A DNA stretch of 64,000 nt from NCBI GenBank assembly GCA_028752905.1, contig JAQNBH010000088.1, positions 62,001-126,000 on the forward strand. Direction: 5' to 3'. A program made the position numbers and the translations under genes. Shown here in pieces: positions 27,464-41,484 of this stretch (position 1 is its first letter; every line of letters starts with the position of its first letter). This DNA comes from Cladorhizidae sp. MBARI D1340-BT2 (taxonomy: Eukaryota > Porifera > Demospongiae > Poecilosclerida > Cladorhizidae). The notes under the pieces were generated by a model. The model searched no databases, was not told the DNA's origin, and worked only from the letters and a program-made list of their open reading frames with translations.

Positions 27464-29970
27464 GTGAGCCGCTGCAACACTGACCCACTAATTACTAGAC
27501 TAATAGGCCCACCAGTAGTGAGCCACTGCAACACTGACCCACTAATTACTAGACTAATAGGCCCACCAGTAGTGAGCCACTGCAACACTGACCACTAATT
27601 ACTAGACAAATGGGCCCACCAGTAGTGAGCCACTGCAACACTGACCCACTAATTACTAGACTAATAGGCCCACCAGTAGTGAGCCACTGCAACACTGACC
27701 ACTAATTACTAGACTAATAGGCCCACCAGTAGTGAGCCACTGCAACACTGACCACTAATTACTAGACTAATAGGCCCACCAGTAGTGAGCCACTGCAACA
27801 CTGACCCACTAATTACTAGACTAATAGGCCCACCAGTAGTGAGCCACTGCAACACTGACCCACTAATTACTAGACTAATAGGCCCACCAGTAGTGAGCCA
27901 CTGCAACACTGACCACTAATTACTAGACTAATAGGCTCACCAGTAGTGAGCCACTGCAACACTGACCCACTAATTACTAGACTAATAGGCCCACCAGTAG
28001 TGAGCCACTGCAACACTGACCCACTAATTACTAGACTAATAGGCCCACCAGTAATGAGCCACTGCAACACTGACCCACTAATTACTAGACTAATAGGCAA
28101 ACCAGTAGTGAGCCACTGCAACACTGACCACTAATTACTAGACTAATAGGCCCACCAGTAGTGAGCCACTGCAACACTGACCCACTAATTACTAGACTAA
28201 TAGGCCCACCAGTAGTGAGCCACTGCAACACTGACCACTAATTACTAGACTAATAGGCACACCAGTAGTGAGCCACTGCAACACTGACCCACTAATTACT
28301 TGACTAATAGGCCCACCAGTAGTGAGCCACTGCAACACTGACCCAATAATTACTAGACTAATAGGCCCACCAGTAGTGAGCCGCTGCAACACTGACCCAC
28401 TAATTACTAGACAAATAGGCCCACCAGTAGTGAGCCACTGCAACACTGACCACTAATTACTAGACTAATAGACCCACCAGTAGTGAGGCACTGCAACACT
28501 GACCCACTAATTACTAGACTAATAGGCCCACCAGTAGTGAGCCACTGCAACACTGACCAATAATTACTAGACTAATAGGCCCACCAGTAGTGAGCCACTG
28601 CAACACTGACCCACTAATTACTAGACTAATAGGCCCACCAGTAGTGATCCACTGCAACACTGACCACTAATTACTAGACTAATAGGCCCACCAGTAGTGA
28701 GCCACTGCAACACTGACCGCTAATTACTAGACTAATAGGCCCACCAGTAGTGAGGCACTGCAACACTGACCCACTAATTACTAGACTAATAGGCCGACCA
28801 GTAGTGAGCCACTGCAACACTGACCCACTAATTACTAGACTAATAGGCACACCATTAGTGAGCCACTGCAACACTGACCCACTAATTACTAGACTAATAG
28901 GCCCACCAGTAGTGAGCCACTGCAACACTGACCACTAATTACTAGACTAATAGGCCCACCAGTAGTGAGCCACTGCAACACTGACCCACTAATTACTAGA
29001 CTAATAGGCCCACCAGTAGTGAGACACTGCACCACTGACCCACTAATTACTAGACTAATAGGCCCACTAGTAGTGAGCCACTGCAACACTGACCCACTAA
29101 TTACTTGACTAATAGGCCCACCAGTAGTAATGCACTGCAACACTGACCCACTAATTACTACACTAATAGGCCCACCAGTAGTGAGTCACTGCAACACTGA
29201 CCACTAATTACTAGACTAATAGGCCCACCAGTAGTGAGCCACTGCAACACTGACCCACTAATTACTAGACTAATAGGCCCACCAGTAGTGAGGCACTGCA
29301 ACACTGACCCACTAATTACTAGACTAATAGGCCCACCAGTAGTGAGCCACTGCAACACTGACCCACTAATTACTAGACTAACAGGCCCACCAGTAATGAG
29401 CCACTGCAACACTGACCCACTAATTACTAGACTAATAGGCCCACCAGTAGTGAGCCACTGCAACACGACTAATAGGCCCACCAGTAGTGAGCCACTGCAA
29501 CACTGACCCAATAATTACTAGACTAATAGGCCCACCAGTAGTGAGCCACTGCAACACTGACCACTAATTACTAGACTAATAGGCCCACCAGTAGTGAGCC
29601 GCTGCAACACTGACCCACTAATTACTAGACTAATAGGCCCACCAGTAGTGAGCCACTGCAACACTGACCCACTAATTACTAGACTAATAGGCCCACCAGT
29701 AGTGAGTCACTGCAACACTGACCCACTAATTACTAGACTAATAGGCCCACCAGTAATGAGCCACTGCAACACTGACTCACTAATTACTAGACTAATAGGC
29801 CCACCAGTAGTGAGCCACTGCAACACTGACCCACTAATTACTAGACTAATAGGCCCACCAGTAGTGAGCCACTGCAACACTGACCCAATAATTACTAGAC
29901 TAATAGGCCCACCAGTAGTGAGCCACTGCAACACTGACCACTAATTACTAGACTAATAGGCCCACCAGTA
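27464..29970. repeat. HOR-B block 4 (short form with two deletions)
   Basis: This is a short-form block homologous to 19115-21783 and 41485-44153. Relative to them it lacks one 54-bp unit near its start (the GGCAAACCAG unit before ACAAATGGG at about 27605). It also lacks two units (108 bp) just before the signature region, the pair containing GTAGTGTGCC and TTACTTGAC near 29340. The 37-bp unit is kept (junction 29466/29467). It is followed immediately by the start signature of block 5. Confidence 0.85.
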
Positions 29971-32900
29971 GTGAGCCGCTGCAACACTGACCCACTAATT
30001 ACTAGACTAATAGGCCCACCAGTAGTGAGCCACTGCAACACTGACCCACTAATTACTAGACTAATAGGCCCACCAGTAGTGAGTCACTGCAACACTGACC
30101 CACTAATTACTAGACTAATAGGCAAACCAGTAGTGAGCCACTGCAACACTGACCACTAATTACTAGACAAATGGGCCCACCAGTAGTGAGCCACTGCAAC
30201 ACTGACCCACTAATTACTAGACTAATAGGCCCACCAGTAGTGAGCCACTGCAACACTGACCACTAATTACTAGACTAATAGGCCCACCAGTAGTGAGCCA
30301 CTGCAACACTGACCACTAATTACTAGACTAATAGGCCCACCAGTAGTGAGCCACTGCAACACTGACCCACTAATTACTAGACTAATAGGCCCACCAGTAG
30401 TGAGCCACTGCAACACTGACCCACTAATTACTAGACTAATAGGCCCACCAGTAGTGAGCCACTGCAACACTGACCACTAATTACTAGACTAATAGGCTCA
30501 CCAGTAGTGAGCCACTGCAACACTGACCCACTAATTACTAGACTAATAGGCCCACCAGTAGTGATCCACTGCAACACTGACCACTAATTACTAGACTAAT
30601 AGGCCCACCAGTAGTGAGGCACTGCAACACTGACCCACTAACTACTAGACTAATAGGCAAACCAGTAGTGAGCCACTGCAACACTGACCACTAATTACTA
30701 GACTAATAGGCCCACCAGTAGTGAGCCACTGCAACACTGACCCACTAATTACTAGACTAATAGGCCCACCAGTAGTGAGCCACTGCAACACTGACCACTA
30801 ATTACTAGACTAATAGGCACACCAGTAGTGAGCCACTGCAACACTGACCCACTAATTACTTGACTAATAGGCCCACCAGTAGTGAGCCACTGCAACACTG
30901 ACCCAATAATTACTAGACTAATAGGCCCACCAGTAGTGAGCCACTGCAACACTGACCAATAATTACTAGACTAATAGGCCCACCAGTAGTGAGCCACTGC
31001 AACACTGACCCACTAATTACTAGACTAATAGGCCCACCAGTAGTGATCCACTGCAACACTGACCACTAATTACTAGACTAATAGGCCCACCAGTAGTGAG
31101 CCACTGCAACACTGACCGCTAATTACTAGACTAATAGGCCCACCAGTAGTGAGGCACTGCAACACTGACCCACTAATTACTAGACTAATAGGCCGACCAG
31201 TAGTGAGCCACTGCAACACTGACCCACTAATTACTAGACTAATAGGCACAACATTAGTGAGCCACTGCAACACTGACCCACTAATTACTAGACTAATAGG
31301 CCCACCAGTAGTGAGCCACTGCAACACTGACCACTAATTACTAGACTAATAGGCCCACCAGTAGTGAGCCACTGCAACACTGACCCACTAATTACTAGAC
31401 TAATAGGCCCACCAGTAGTGAGCCACTGCACCACTGACCCACTAATTACTAGACTAATAGGCCCACTAGTAGTGAGCCACTGCAACACTGACCCACTAAT
31501 TACTTGACTAATAGGCCCACCAGTAGTAATGCACTGCAACACTGACCCACTAATTACTAGACTAATAGGCCCACCAGTAGTGAGCCACTGCAACACTGAC
31601 CCACTAATTACTAGACTAATAGGCCCACCAGTAGTGAGGCACTGCAACACTGACCCACTAATTACTAGACTAATAGGCCCACCAGTAGTGAGCCACTGCA
31701 ACACTGACCCACTAATTACTAGACTAATAGGCCCACCAGTAGTGTGCCACTGCAACACTGACCCACTAATTACTTGACTAATAGGCCCACCAGTAGTGAG
31801 CCACTGCAATACTGACCCACTAATTACTAGACTAACAGGCCCACCAGTAATGAGCCACTGCAACACTGACCCACTAATTACTAGACTAATAGGCCCACCA
31901 GTAGTGAGCCACTGCAACACGACTAATAGGCCCACCAGTAGTGAGCCACTGCAACACTGACCCAATAATTACTAGACTAATAGGCCCACCAGTAGTGAGC
32001 CACTGCAACACTGACCACTAATTACTAGACTAATAGGCCCACCAGTAGTGAGCCGCTGCAACACTGACCCACTAATTACTAGACTAATAGGCCCACCAGT
32101 AGTGAGCCACTGCAACACTGACCCACTAATTACTAGACTAATAGGCCCACCAGTAGTGAGCCACTGCAACACTGACCACTAATTACTAGACTAATAGGCC
32201 CACCAGTAGTGAGCCACTGCAACACTGACCCAATAATTACTAGACTAATAGGCCCACCAGTAGTGAGCCACTTCAACACTGACCCACTAATTACTAGACT
32301 AATAGGCCCACCAGTAGTGAGCCACTGCAACACTGACCACTAATTACTAGACTAATAGGCCCACCAGTAGTGAGCCTCTGCAACACTGACCCACTAATTA
32401 CTAGACAAATAGGCCCACCAGTAGTGAGCCACTGCAACACTGACCGACTAATTACTAGACTTTTAGGCCCACCAGTAGTAAGGCACTGCAACACTGACCC
32501 ACTAATTACTAGACTAATAGGCCCACCAGTAGTGAGCCACTGCAACACTGACCACTAATTACTAGACTAATAGGCCCACCAGTAGTCAGCCACTGCAACA
32601 CTGACCCACTAATTACTAGACTAACAGGCCCACCAGTAGTGAGGCTCTGCAACACTGACCCATTAATTACTAGACTAATAGGCCCACCAGTAGTGAGCCA
32701 CTGCAACACTGACCCACTAATTACTAGACTAATAGGCCCACCAGTAGTGTGCCACTGCAACACTGACCCACTAATTACTTGACTAATAGGCCCACCAGTA
32801 GTGAGCCACTGCAATACTGACCCACTAATTACTAGACTAATAGGCCCACCAGTAATGAGCCACTGCAACACTGACCCACTAATTACTAGACTAATAGGCC

Positions 32901-35900
32901 CACCAGTAGTGAGCCACTGCAACACTGACCACTAATTACTAGACTAATAGGCCCACCAGTAGTGAGCCACTGCAACACTGACCCAATAATTACTAGACTA
33001 ATAGGCCCACCAGTAGTGAGCCACTGCAACACTGACCACTAATTACTAGACTAATAGGCCCACCAGTAGTGAGCCACTGCAACACTGACCCACTAATTAC
33101 TAGACTAATAGGCCCACCAGTAGTGAGCCACTGCAACACTGACCCACTAATTACTAGACTAATAGGCCCACCAGTAGTGAGCCACTGCAACACTGATCAC
33201 TAATTACTAGACTAATAGGCCCACCAGTAGTGAGCCACTGCAACACTGACCCACTAATTACTAGACTAATAGGCCCACCAGTAGTGAGCCACTGCAACAC
33301 TGACCCACTAATTACTAGACTAATAGGCCCACCAGTAGTGAGCCACTTCAACACTGACCCACTAATTACTAGACTAATAGGCCCACCAGTAGTGAGCGAC
33401 TGCAACACTGACCCACTAATTACTAGACTAATAGGCCCACCAGTAGTGAGCCACTGCAACACTGACCCACTAATTACTAGACTAATAGGCACACCAGTAG
33501 TGAGCCACTGCAACACTGACCCACTAATTACTAGACTAATAGGCCCACCAGTAGTGAGCCACTGCAACACTGACCCATAATTACTAGACTAATAGGCCCA
33601 CCAGTAGTGAGCCACTGCAACACTGACCCACTAATTACTAGACTAATAGGCCCCCAGTAGTGAGCCACTGCAACACTGACCCACTAATTACTAGACTAAT
33701 AGGCCCCCAGTAGTGAGCCACTGCAACACTGACCTACTAATTACTAGACTAATAGGCCCACCAGTAGTGAGCCACTGCAACACTGACCCACTAATTACTA
33801 GACTAATAGGCCCACCAGTAGTGAGCCACTGCAACACTGACCCACTAATTACTAGACAAATGGGCCCACCAGTGGTGAGCCACTGCAACACTGACCCAGT
33901 AATTACTAGACTAATAGGCCCACCAGTAGTGAGCCACTGCAACACTGACCAACTAATTACTAGACTAATAGGTCCACCAGTAGTGAGCCACTGAAACACT
34001 GACCACTAATTACTAGACAAATGGGCCCACCAGTAGTGAGCCACTGCAACACTGACCCAGTAATTACTAGACTAATAGGCCCACCAGTAGTGAGCCACTG
34101 CAACACTGACCAACTAATTACTAGACTAATAGGTCCACCAGTAGTGAGCCACTGAAACACTGACCACTAATTACTAGACTAATAGGCCCACCAGTAGTGA
34201 GCCACTGCAACACTGACCCACTAATTACTAGACTAATAGGCCCACCAGTAGTGAGCCACTGCAACACTGACCACTAATTACTAGACTAATAGGCCCACCA
34301 GTAGTGAGCCACTGCAACACTGACCCACTAATTACTAGACTAATAGGCCCACCAGTAGTGAGCCACTGCAACACTGACCACTAATTACTAGACTAATAGG
34401 TCCACCAGTAGTGAGCCACTGCAACACTGACCACTAATTACTAGACTAATAGGCCCACCAGTAGTGAGCCACTGCAACACTGACCCACTAATTACTAGAC
34501 TAATAGGCCCACCAGTAGTGAGCCACTGCAACACTGACCCACTAATTACTAGACTAATAGGCCCACCAGTAGTGAGCCACTGCAACACTGACCAACTAAT
34601 TACTAGACTAATAGGCCCACCAGTAGTGAGCCACTGCAACACTGACCCACTAATTACTAGACTAATAGGCCCACCAGTAGTGAGCCACTGCAACACTGAC
34701 CCACTAATTACTAGACTAATAGGCCCACCAGTAGTGAGCCACTGCAACACTGACCAACTAATTACTAGACTAATAGGCCCACCAGTAGTGAGCCACTGCA
34801 ACATTGACCCACTAATTACTAGACTAATAGGCCCACCAGTAGTGAGCCACTGCAATACTGACCCACTAATTACTAGACTAATAGGCCCACCAGTAGTGAG
34901 CCACTGCAACACTGACCCACTAATTACTAGACTAATAGGCCCACCAGTAGTGAGCCACTGCAACACTGACCCGCTAATTACTAGACTAATAGGCCCACCA
35001 GTAGTGAGCCACTGCAACACTGACCACTAATTACTAGACTAATAGGCCCACCAGTAGTGAGCCACTGCAACACTGACCCACTAATTACTAGACTAATAGG
35101 CCCACCAGTAGTGAGCCACTGCAACACTGACCCACTAATTACTAGACTAATAGTCCCACCAGTAGTGAGCCACTGCAACACTGACCCACTAATTACTAGA
35201 CTAATAGGCACACCAGTAGTGAGCCACTGCAACACTGACCCACTAATTACTAGACTAATAGGCCCACCAGTAGTGAGCCACTGCAACACTGACCCACAAA
35301 TTACTAGACTAATAGGCCCACCAGTAGTGAGTCACTGCAACACTGACCCACTAATTACTAGACTAATAGGCAAACCAGTAGTGAGCCACTGCAACACTGA
35401 CCACTAATTACTAGACAAATGGGCCCACCAGTAGTGAGCCACTGCAACACTGACCCACTAATTACTAGACTAATAGGCCCACCAGTAGTGAGCCACTGCA
35501 ACACTGACCACTAATTACTAGACTAATAGGCCCACCAGTAGTGAGCCACTGCAACACTGACCACTAATTACTAGACTAATAGGCCCACCAGTAGGGAGCC
35601 ACTGCAACACTGACCCACTAATTACTAGACTAATAGGCCCACCAGTAGTGAGCCACTGCAACACTGACCCACTAATTACTAGACTAATAGGCCCACCAGT
35701 AGTGAGCCACTGCAACACTGACCACTAATTACTAGACTAATAGGCTCACCAGTAGTGAGCCACTGCAACACTGACCACTAATTACTAGACTAATAGGCCC
35801 ACCAGTAGTGAGGCACTGCAACACTGACCCACTAATTACTAGACTAATAGGCCGACCAGGTGTGAGCCACTGCAACACTGACCCACTAATTACTAGACTA

Positions 35901-36160
35901 ATAGGCAAACCAGTAGTGAGCCACTGCAACACTGACCACTAATTACTAGACTAATAGGCCCACCAGTAGTGAGCCACTGCAACACTGACCCACTAATTAC
36001 TAGACAAATAGGCCCACCAGTAGTGAGCCACTGCAACACTGACCGACTAATTACTAGACTAATATGCCCACCAGTAGTAATGCACTGCAACACTGACCCA
36101 CTAATTACTAGACTAATAGGCCCACCAGTAGTGAGCCACTGCAACACTGACCACTAATTA
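29971..36160. repeat. HOR-B block 5 (long form plus extra module)
   Basis: This long-form block has the 37-bp unit at 31920/31921. It lacks one 53-bp unit near 31550 that its relatives have, with CTACACTAATAGG and GAGTCACTGC. That loss joins two reading frames and gives a 225-residue minus-strand ORF with no coding meaning. The 3' half has the doubled ACAAATGGG group. Instead of running into a short block it continues into a module of about 0.65 kb (35518-36157) with GTAGGGAGCC, CCAGGTGTGAGCC (about 35857) and GTAGTAATGCAC. It matches 44154-50393 at an offset of 14,183-14,236. Confidence 0.86.
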
Positions 36161-39100
36161 CTAGACTAATAGGCCCACCAGTAGTGAGCCACTGCAACAC
36201 TGACCACTAATTACTAGACTAATAGGCCCACCAGTAGTGAGCCACTGCAACACTGACCCACTAATTACTAGACTAATAGGCCCACCAGTAGTGAGCCACT
36301 GCAACACTGACCCACTAATTACTAGACTAATAGGCCCACCAGTAGTGAGCCACTGCAACACTGACCACTAATTACTAGACTAATAGGCTCACCAGTAGTG
36401 AGCCACTGCAACACTGACCCACTAATTACTAGACTAATAGGCCCACCAGTAGTGATCCACTGCAACACTGACCACTAATTACTAGACTAATAGGCCCACC
36501 AGTAGTGAGGCACTGCAACACTGACCCACTAACTACTAGACTAATAGGCAAACCAGTAGTGAGCCACTGCAACACTGACCACTAATTACTAGACTAATAG
36601 GCCCACCAGTAGTGAGCCACTGCAACACTGACCCACTAATTACTAGACTAATAGGCCCACCAGTAGTGAGCCACTGCAACACTGACCACTAATTACTAGA
36701 CTAATAGGCACACCAGTAGTGAGCCACTGCAACACTGACCCACTAATTACTTGACTAATAGGCCCACCAGTAGTGAGCCACTGCAACACTGACCCAATAA
36801 TTACTAGACTAATAGGCCCACCAGTAGTGAGCCACTGCAACACTGACCAATAATTACTAGACTAATAGGCCCACCAGTAGTGAGCCACTGCAACACTGAC
36901 CCACTAATTACTAGACTAATAGGCCCACCAGTAGTGATCCACTGCAACACTGACCACTAATTACTAGACTAATAGGCCCACCAGTAGTGAGCCACTGCAA
37001 CACTGACCGCTAATTACTAGACTAATAGGCCCACCAGTAGTGAGGCACTGCAACACTGACCCACTAATTACTAGACTAATAGGCCGACCAGTAGTGAGCC
37101 ACTGCAACACTGACCCACTAATTACTAGACTAATAGGCACAACATTAGTGAGCCACTGCAACACTGACCCACTAATTACTAGACTAATAGGCCCACCAGT
37201 AGTGAGCCACTGCAACACTGACCACTAATTACTAGACTAATAGGCCCACCAGTAGTGAGCCACTGCAACACTGACCCACTAATTACTAGACTAATAGGCC
37301 CACCAGTAGTGAGCCACTGCACCACTGACCCACTAATTACTAGACTAATAGGCCCACTAGTAGTGAGCCACTGCAACACTGACCCACTAATTACTTGACT
37401 AATAGGCCCACCAGTAGTAATGCACTGCAACACTGACCCACTAATTACTACACTAATAGGCCCACCAGTAGTGAGTCACTGCAACACTGACCACTAATTA
37501 CTAGACTAATAGGCCCACCAGTAGTGAGCCACTGCAACACTGACCCACTAATTACTAGACTAATAGGCCCACCAGTAGTGAGGCACTGCAACACTGACCC
37601 ACTAATTACTAGACTAATAGGCCCACCAGTAGTGAGCCACTGCAACACTGACCCACTAATTACTAGACTAATAGGCCCACCAGTAGTGTGCCACTGCAAC
37701 ACTGACCCACTAATTACTTGACTAATAGGCCCACCAGTAGTGAGCCACTGCAATACTGACCCACTAATTACTAGACTAACAGGCCCACCAGTAATGAGCC
37801 ACTGCAACACTGACCCACTAATTACTAGACTAATAGGCCCACCAGTAGTGAGCCACTGCAACACGACTAATAGGCCCACCAGTAGTGAGCCACTGCAACA
37901 CTGACCCAATAATTACTAGACTAATAGGCCCACCAGTAGTGAGCCACTGCAACACTGACCACTAATTACTAGACTAATAGGCCCACCAGTAGTGAGCCGC
38001 TGCAACACTGACCCACTAATTACTAGACTAATAGGCCCACCAGTAGTGAGCCACTGCAACACTGACCCACTAATTACTAGACTAATAGGCCCACCAGTAG
38101 TGAGCCACTGCAACACTGACCACTAATTACTAGACTAATAGGCCCACCAGTAGTGAGCCACTGCAACACTGACCCAATAATTACTAGACTAATAGGCCCA
38201 CCAGTAGTGAGCCACTTCAACACTGACCCACTAATTACTAGACTAATAGGCCCACCAGTAGTGAGCCACTGCAACACTGACCACTAATTACTAGACTAAT
38301 AGGCCCACCAGTAGTGAGCCTCTGCAACACTGACCCACTAATTACTAGACAAATAGGCCCACCAGTAGTGAGCCACTGCAACACTGACCGACTAATTACT
38401 AGACTTTTAGGCCCACCAGTAGTAAGGCACTGCAACACTGACCCACTAATTACTAGACTAATAGGCCCACCAGTAGTGAGCCACTGCAACACTGACCACT
38501 AATTACTAGACTAATAGGCCCACCAGTAGTCAGCCACTGCAACACTGACCCACTAATTACTAGACTAACAGGCCCACCAGTAGTGAGGCTCTGCAACACT
38601 GACCCATTAATTACTAGACTAATAGGCCCACCAGTAGTGAGCCACTGCAACACTGACCCACTAATTACTAGACTAATAGGCCCACCAGTAGTGTGCCACT
38701 GCAACACTGACCCACTAATTACTTGACTAATAGGCCCACCAGTAGTGAGCCACTGCAATACTGACCCACTAATTACTAGACTAATAGGCCCACCAGTAAT
38801 GAGCCACTGCAACACTGACCCACTAATTACTAGACTAATAGGCCCACCAGTAGTGAGCCACTGCAACACTGACCACTAATTACTAGACTAATAGGCCCAC
38901 CAGTAGTGAGCCACTGCAACACTGACCCAATAATTACTAGACTAATAGGCCCACCAGTAGTGAGCCACTGCAACACTGACCACTAATTACTAGACTAATA
39001 GGCCCACCAGTAGTGAGCCACTGCAACACTGACCCACTAATTACTAGACTAATAGGCCCACCAGTAGTGAGCCACTGCAACACTGACCCACTAATTACTA

Positions 39101-41484
39101 GACTAATAGGCCCACCAGTAGTGAGCCACTGCAACACTGATCACTAATTACTAGACTAATAGGCCCACCAGTAGTGAGCCACTGCAACACTGACCCACTA
39201 ATTACTAGACTAATAGGCCCACCAGTAGTGAGCCACTGCAACACTGACCCACTAATTACTAGACTAATAGGCCCACCAGTAGTGAGCCACTTCAACACTG
39301 ACCCACTAATTACTAGACTAATAGGCCCACCAGTAGTGAGCGACTGCAACACTGACCCACTAATTACTAGACTAATAGGCCCACCAGTAGTGAGCCACTG
39401 CAACACTGACCCACTAATTACTAGACTAATAGGCACACCAGTAGTGAGCCACTGCAACACTGACCCACTAATTACTAGACTAATAGGCCCACCAGTAGTG
39501 AGCCACTGCAACACTGACCCATAATTACTAGACTAATAGGCCCACCAGTAGTGAGCCACTGCAACACTGACCCACTAATTACTAGACTAATAGGCCCCCA
39601 GTAGTGAGCCACTGCAACACTGACCCACTAATTACTAGACTAATAGGCCCCCAGTAGTGAGCCACTGCAACACTGACCTACTAATTACTAGACTAATAGG
39701 CCCACCAGTAGTGAGCCACTGCAACACTGACCCACTAATTACTAGACTAATAGGCCCACCAGTAGTGAGCCACTGCAACACTGACCCACTAATTACTAGA
39801 CAAATGGGCCCACCAGTGGTGAGCCACTGCAACACTGACCCAGTAATTACTAGACTAATAGGCCCACCAGTAGTGAGCCACTGCAACACTGACCAACTAA
39901 TTACTAGACTAATAGGTCCACCAGTAGTGAGCCACTGAAACACTGACCACTAATTACTAGACAAATGGGCCCACCAGTAGTGAGCCACTGCAACACTGAC
40001 CCAGTAATTACTAGACTAATAGGCCCACCAGTAGTGAGCCACTGCAACACTGACCAACTAATTACTAGACTAATAGGTCCACCAGTAGTGAGCCACTGAA
40101 ACACTGACCACTAATTACTAGACTAATAGGCCCACCAGTAGTGAGCCACTGCAACACTGACCCACTAATTACTAGACTAATAGGCCCACCAGTAGTGAGC
40201 CACTGCAACACTGACCACTAATTACTAGACTAATAGGCCCACCAGTAGTGAGCCACTGCAACACTGACCCACTAATTACTAGACTAATAGGCCCACCAGT
40301 AGTGAGCCACTGCAACACTGACCACTAATTACTAGACTAATAGGTCCACCAGTAGTGAGCCACTGCAACACTGACCACTAATTACTAGACTAATAGGCCC
40401 ACCAGTAGTGAGCCACTGCAACACTGACCCACTAATTACTAGACTAATAGGCCCACCAGTAGTGAGCCACTGCAACACTGACCCACTAATTACTAGACTA
40501 ATAGGCCCACCAGTAGTGAGCCACTGCAACACTGACCAACTAATTACTAGACTAATAGGCCCACCAGTAGTGAGCCACTGCAACACTGACCCACTAATTA
40601 CTAGACTAATAGGCCCACCAGTAGTGAGCCACTGCAACACTGACCCACTAATTACTAGACTAATAGGCCCACCAGTAGTGAGCCACTGCAACACTGACCA
40701 ACTAATTACTAGACTAATAGGCCCACCAGTAGTGAGCCACTGCAACATTGACCCACTAATTACTAGACTAATAGGCCCACCAGTAGTGAGCCACTGCAAT
40801 ACTGACCCACTAATTACTAGACTAATAGGCCCACCAGTAGTGAGCCACTGCAACACTGACCCACTAATTACTAGACTAATAGGCCCACCAGTAGTGAGCC
40901 ACTGCAACACTGACCCGCTAATTACTAGACTAATAGGCCCACCAGTAGTGAGCCACTGCAACACTGACCACTAATTACTAGACTAATAGGCCCACCAGTA
41001 GTGAGCCACTGCAACACTGACCCACTAATTACTAGACTAATAGGCCCACCAGTAGTGAGCCACTGCAACACTGACCCACTAATTACTAGACTAATAGTCC
41101 CACCAGTAGTGAGCCACTGCAACACTGACCCACTAATTACTAGACTAATAGGCACACCAGTAGTGAGCCACTGCAATACTGACCCACTAATTACTAGACT
41201 AATAGGCCCACCAGTAATGAGCCACTGCAACACTGACCCACTAATTACTAGACTAATAGGCCCACCAGTAGTGAGTCACTGCAACACTGACCCACTAATT
41301 ACTAGACTAATAGGCAAACCAGTAGTGAGCCACTGCAACACTGACCACTAATTACTAGACTAATAGGCCCACCAGTAGTGAGCCACTGCAACACTGACCC
41401 AATAATTACTAGACTAATAGGCCCACCAGTAGTGAGCCACTGCAACACTGACCACTAATTACTAGACTAATAGGCCCACCAGTA
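36161..41484. repeat. HOR-B block 6 (long form, start signature missing)
   Basis: This long-form block begins directly with the units equivalent to 30270 and 44453, so it lacks the first roughly 300 bp with GAGCCGCTGC and ACAAATGGG. The 37-bp unit is at 37864/37865. It matches 44453-49525 at a constant offset of 8,292 bp over about 5 kb. Its tail (GCAATACTG with GTAATGAG, about 41176-41219) is shared with block 3 and leads into a short block, unlike blocks 5 and 8. Confidence 0.86.
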
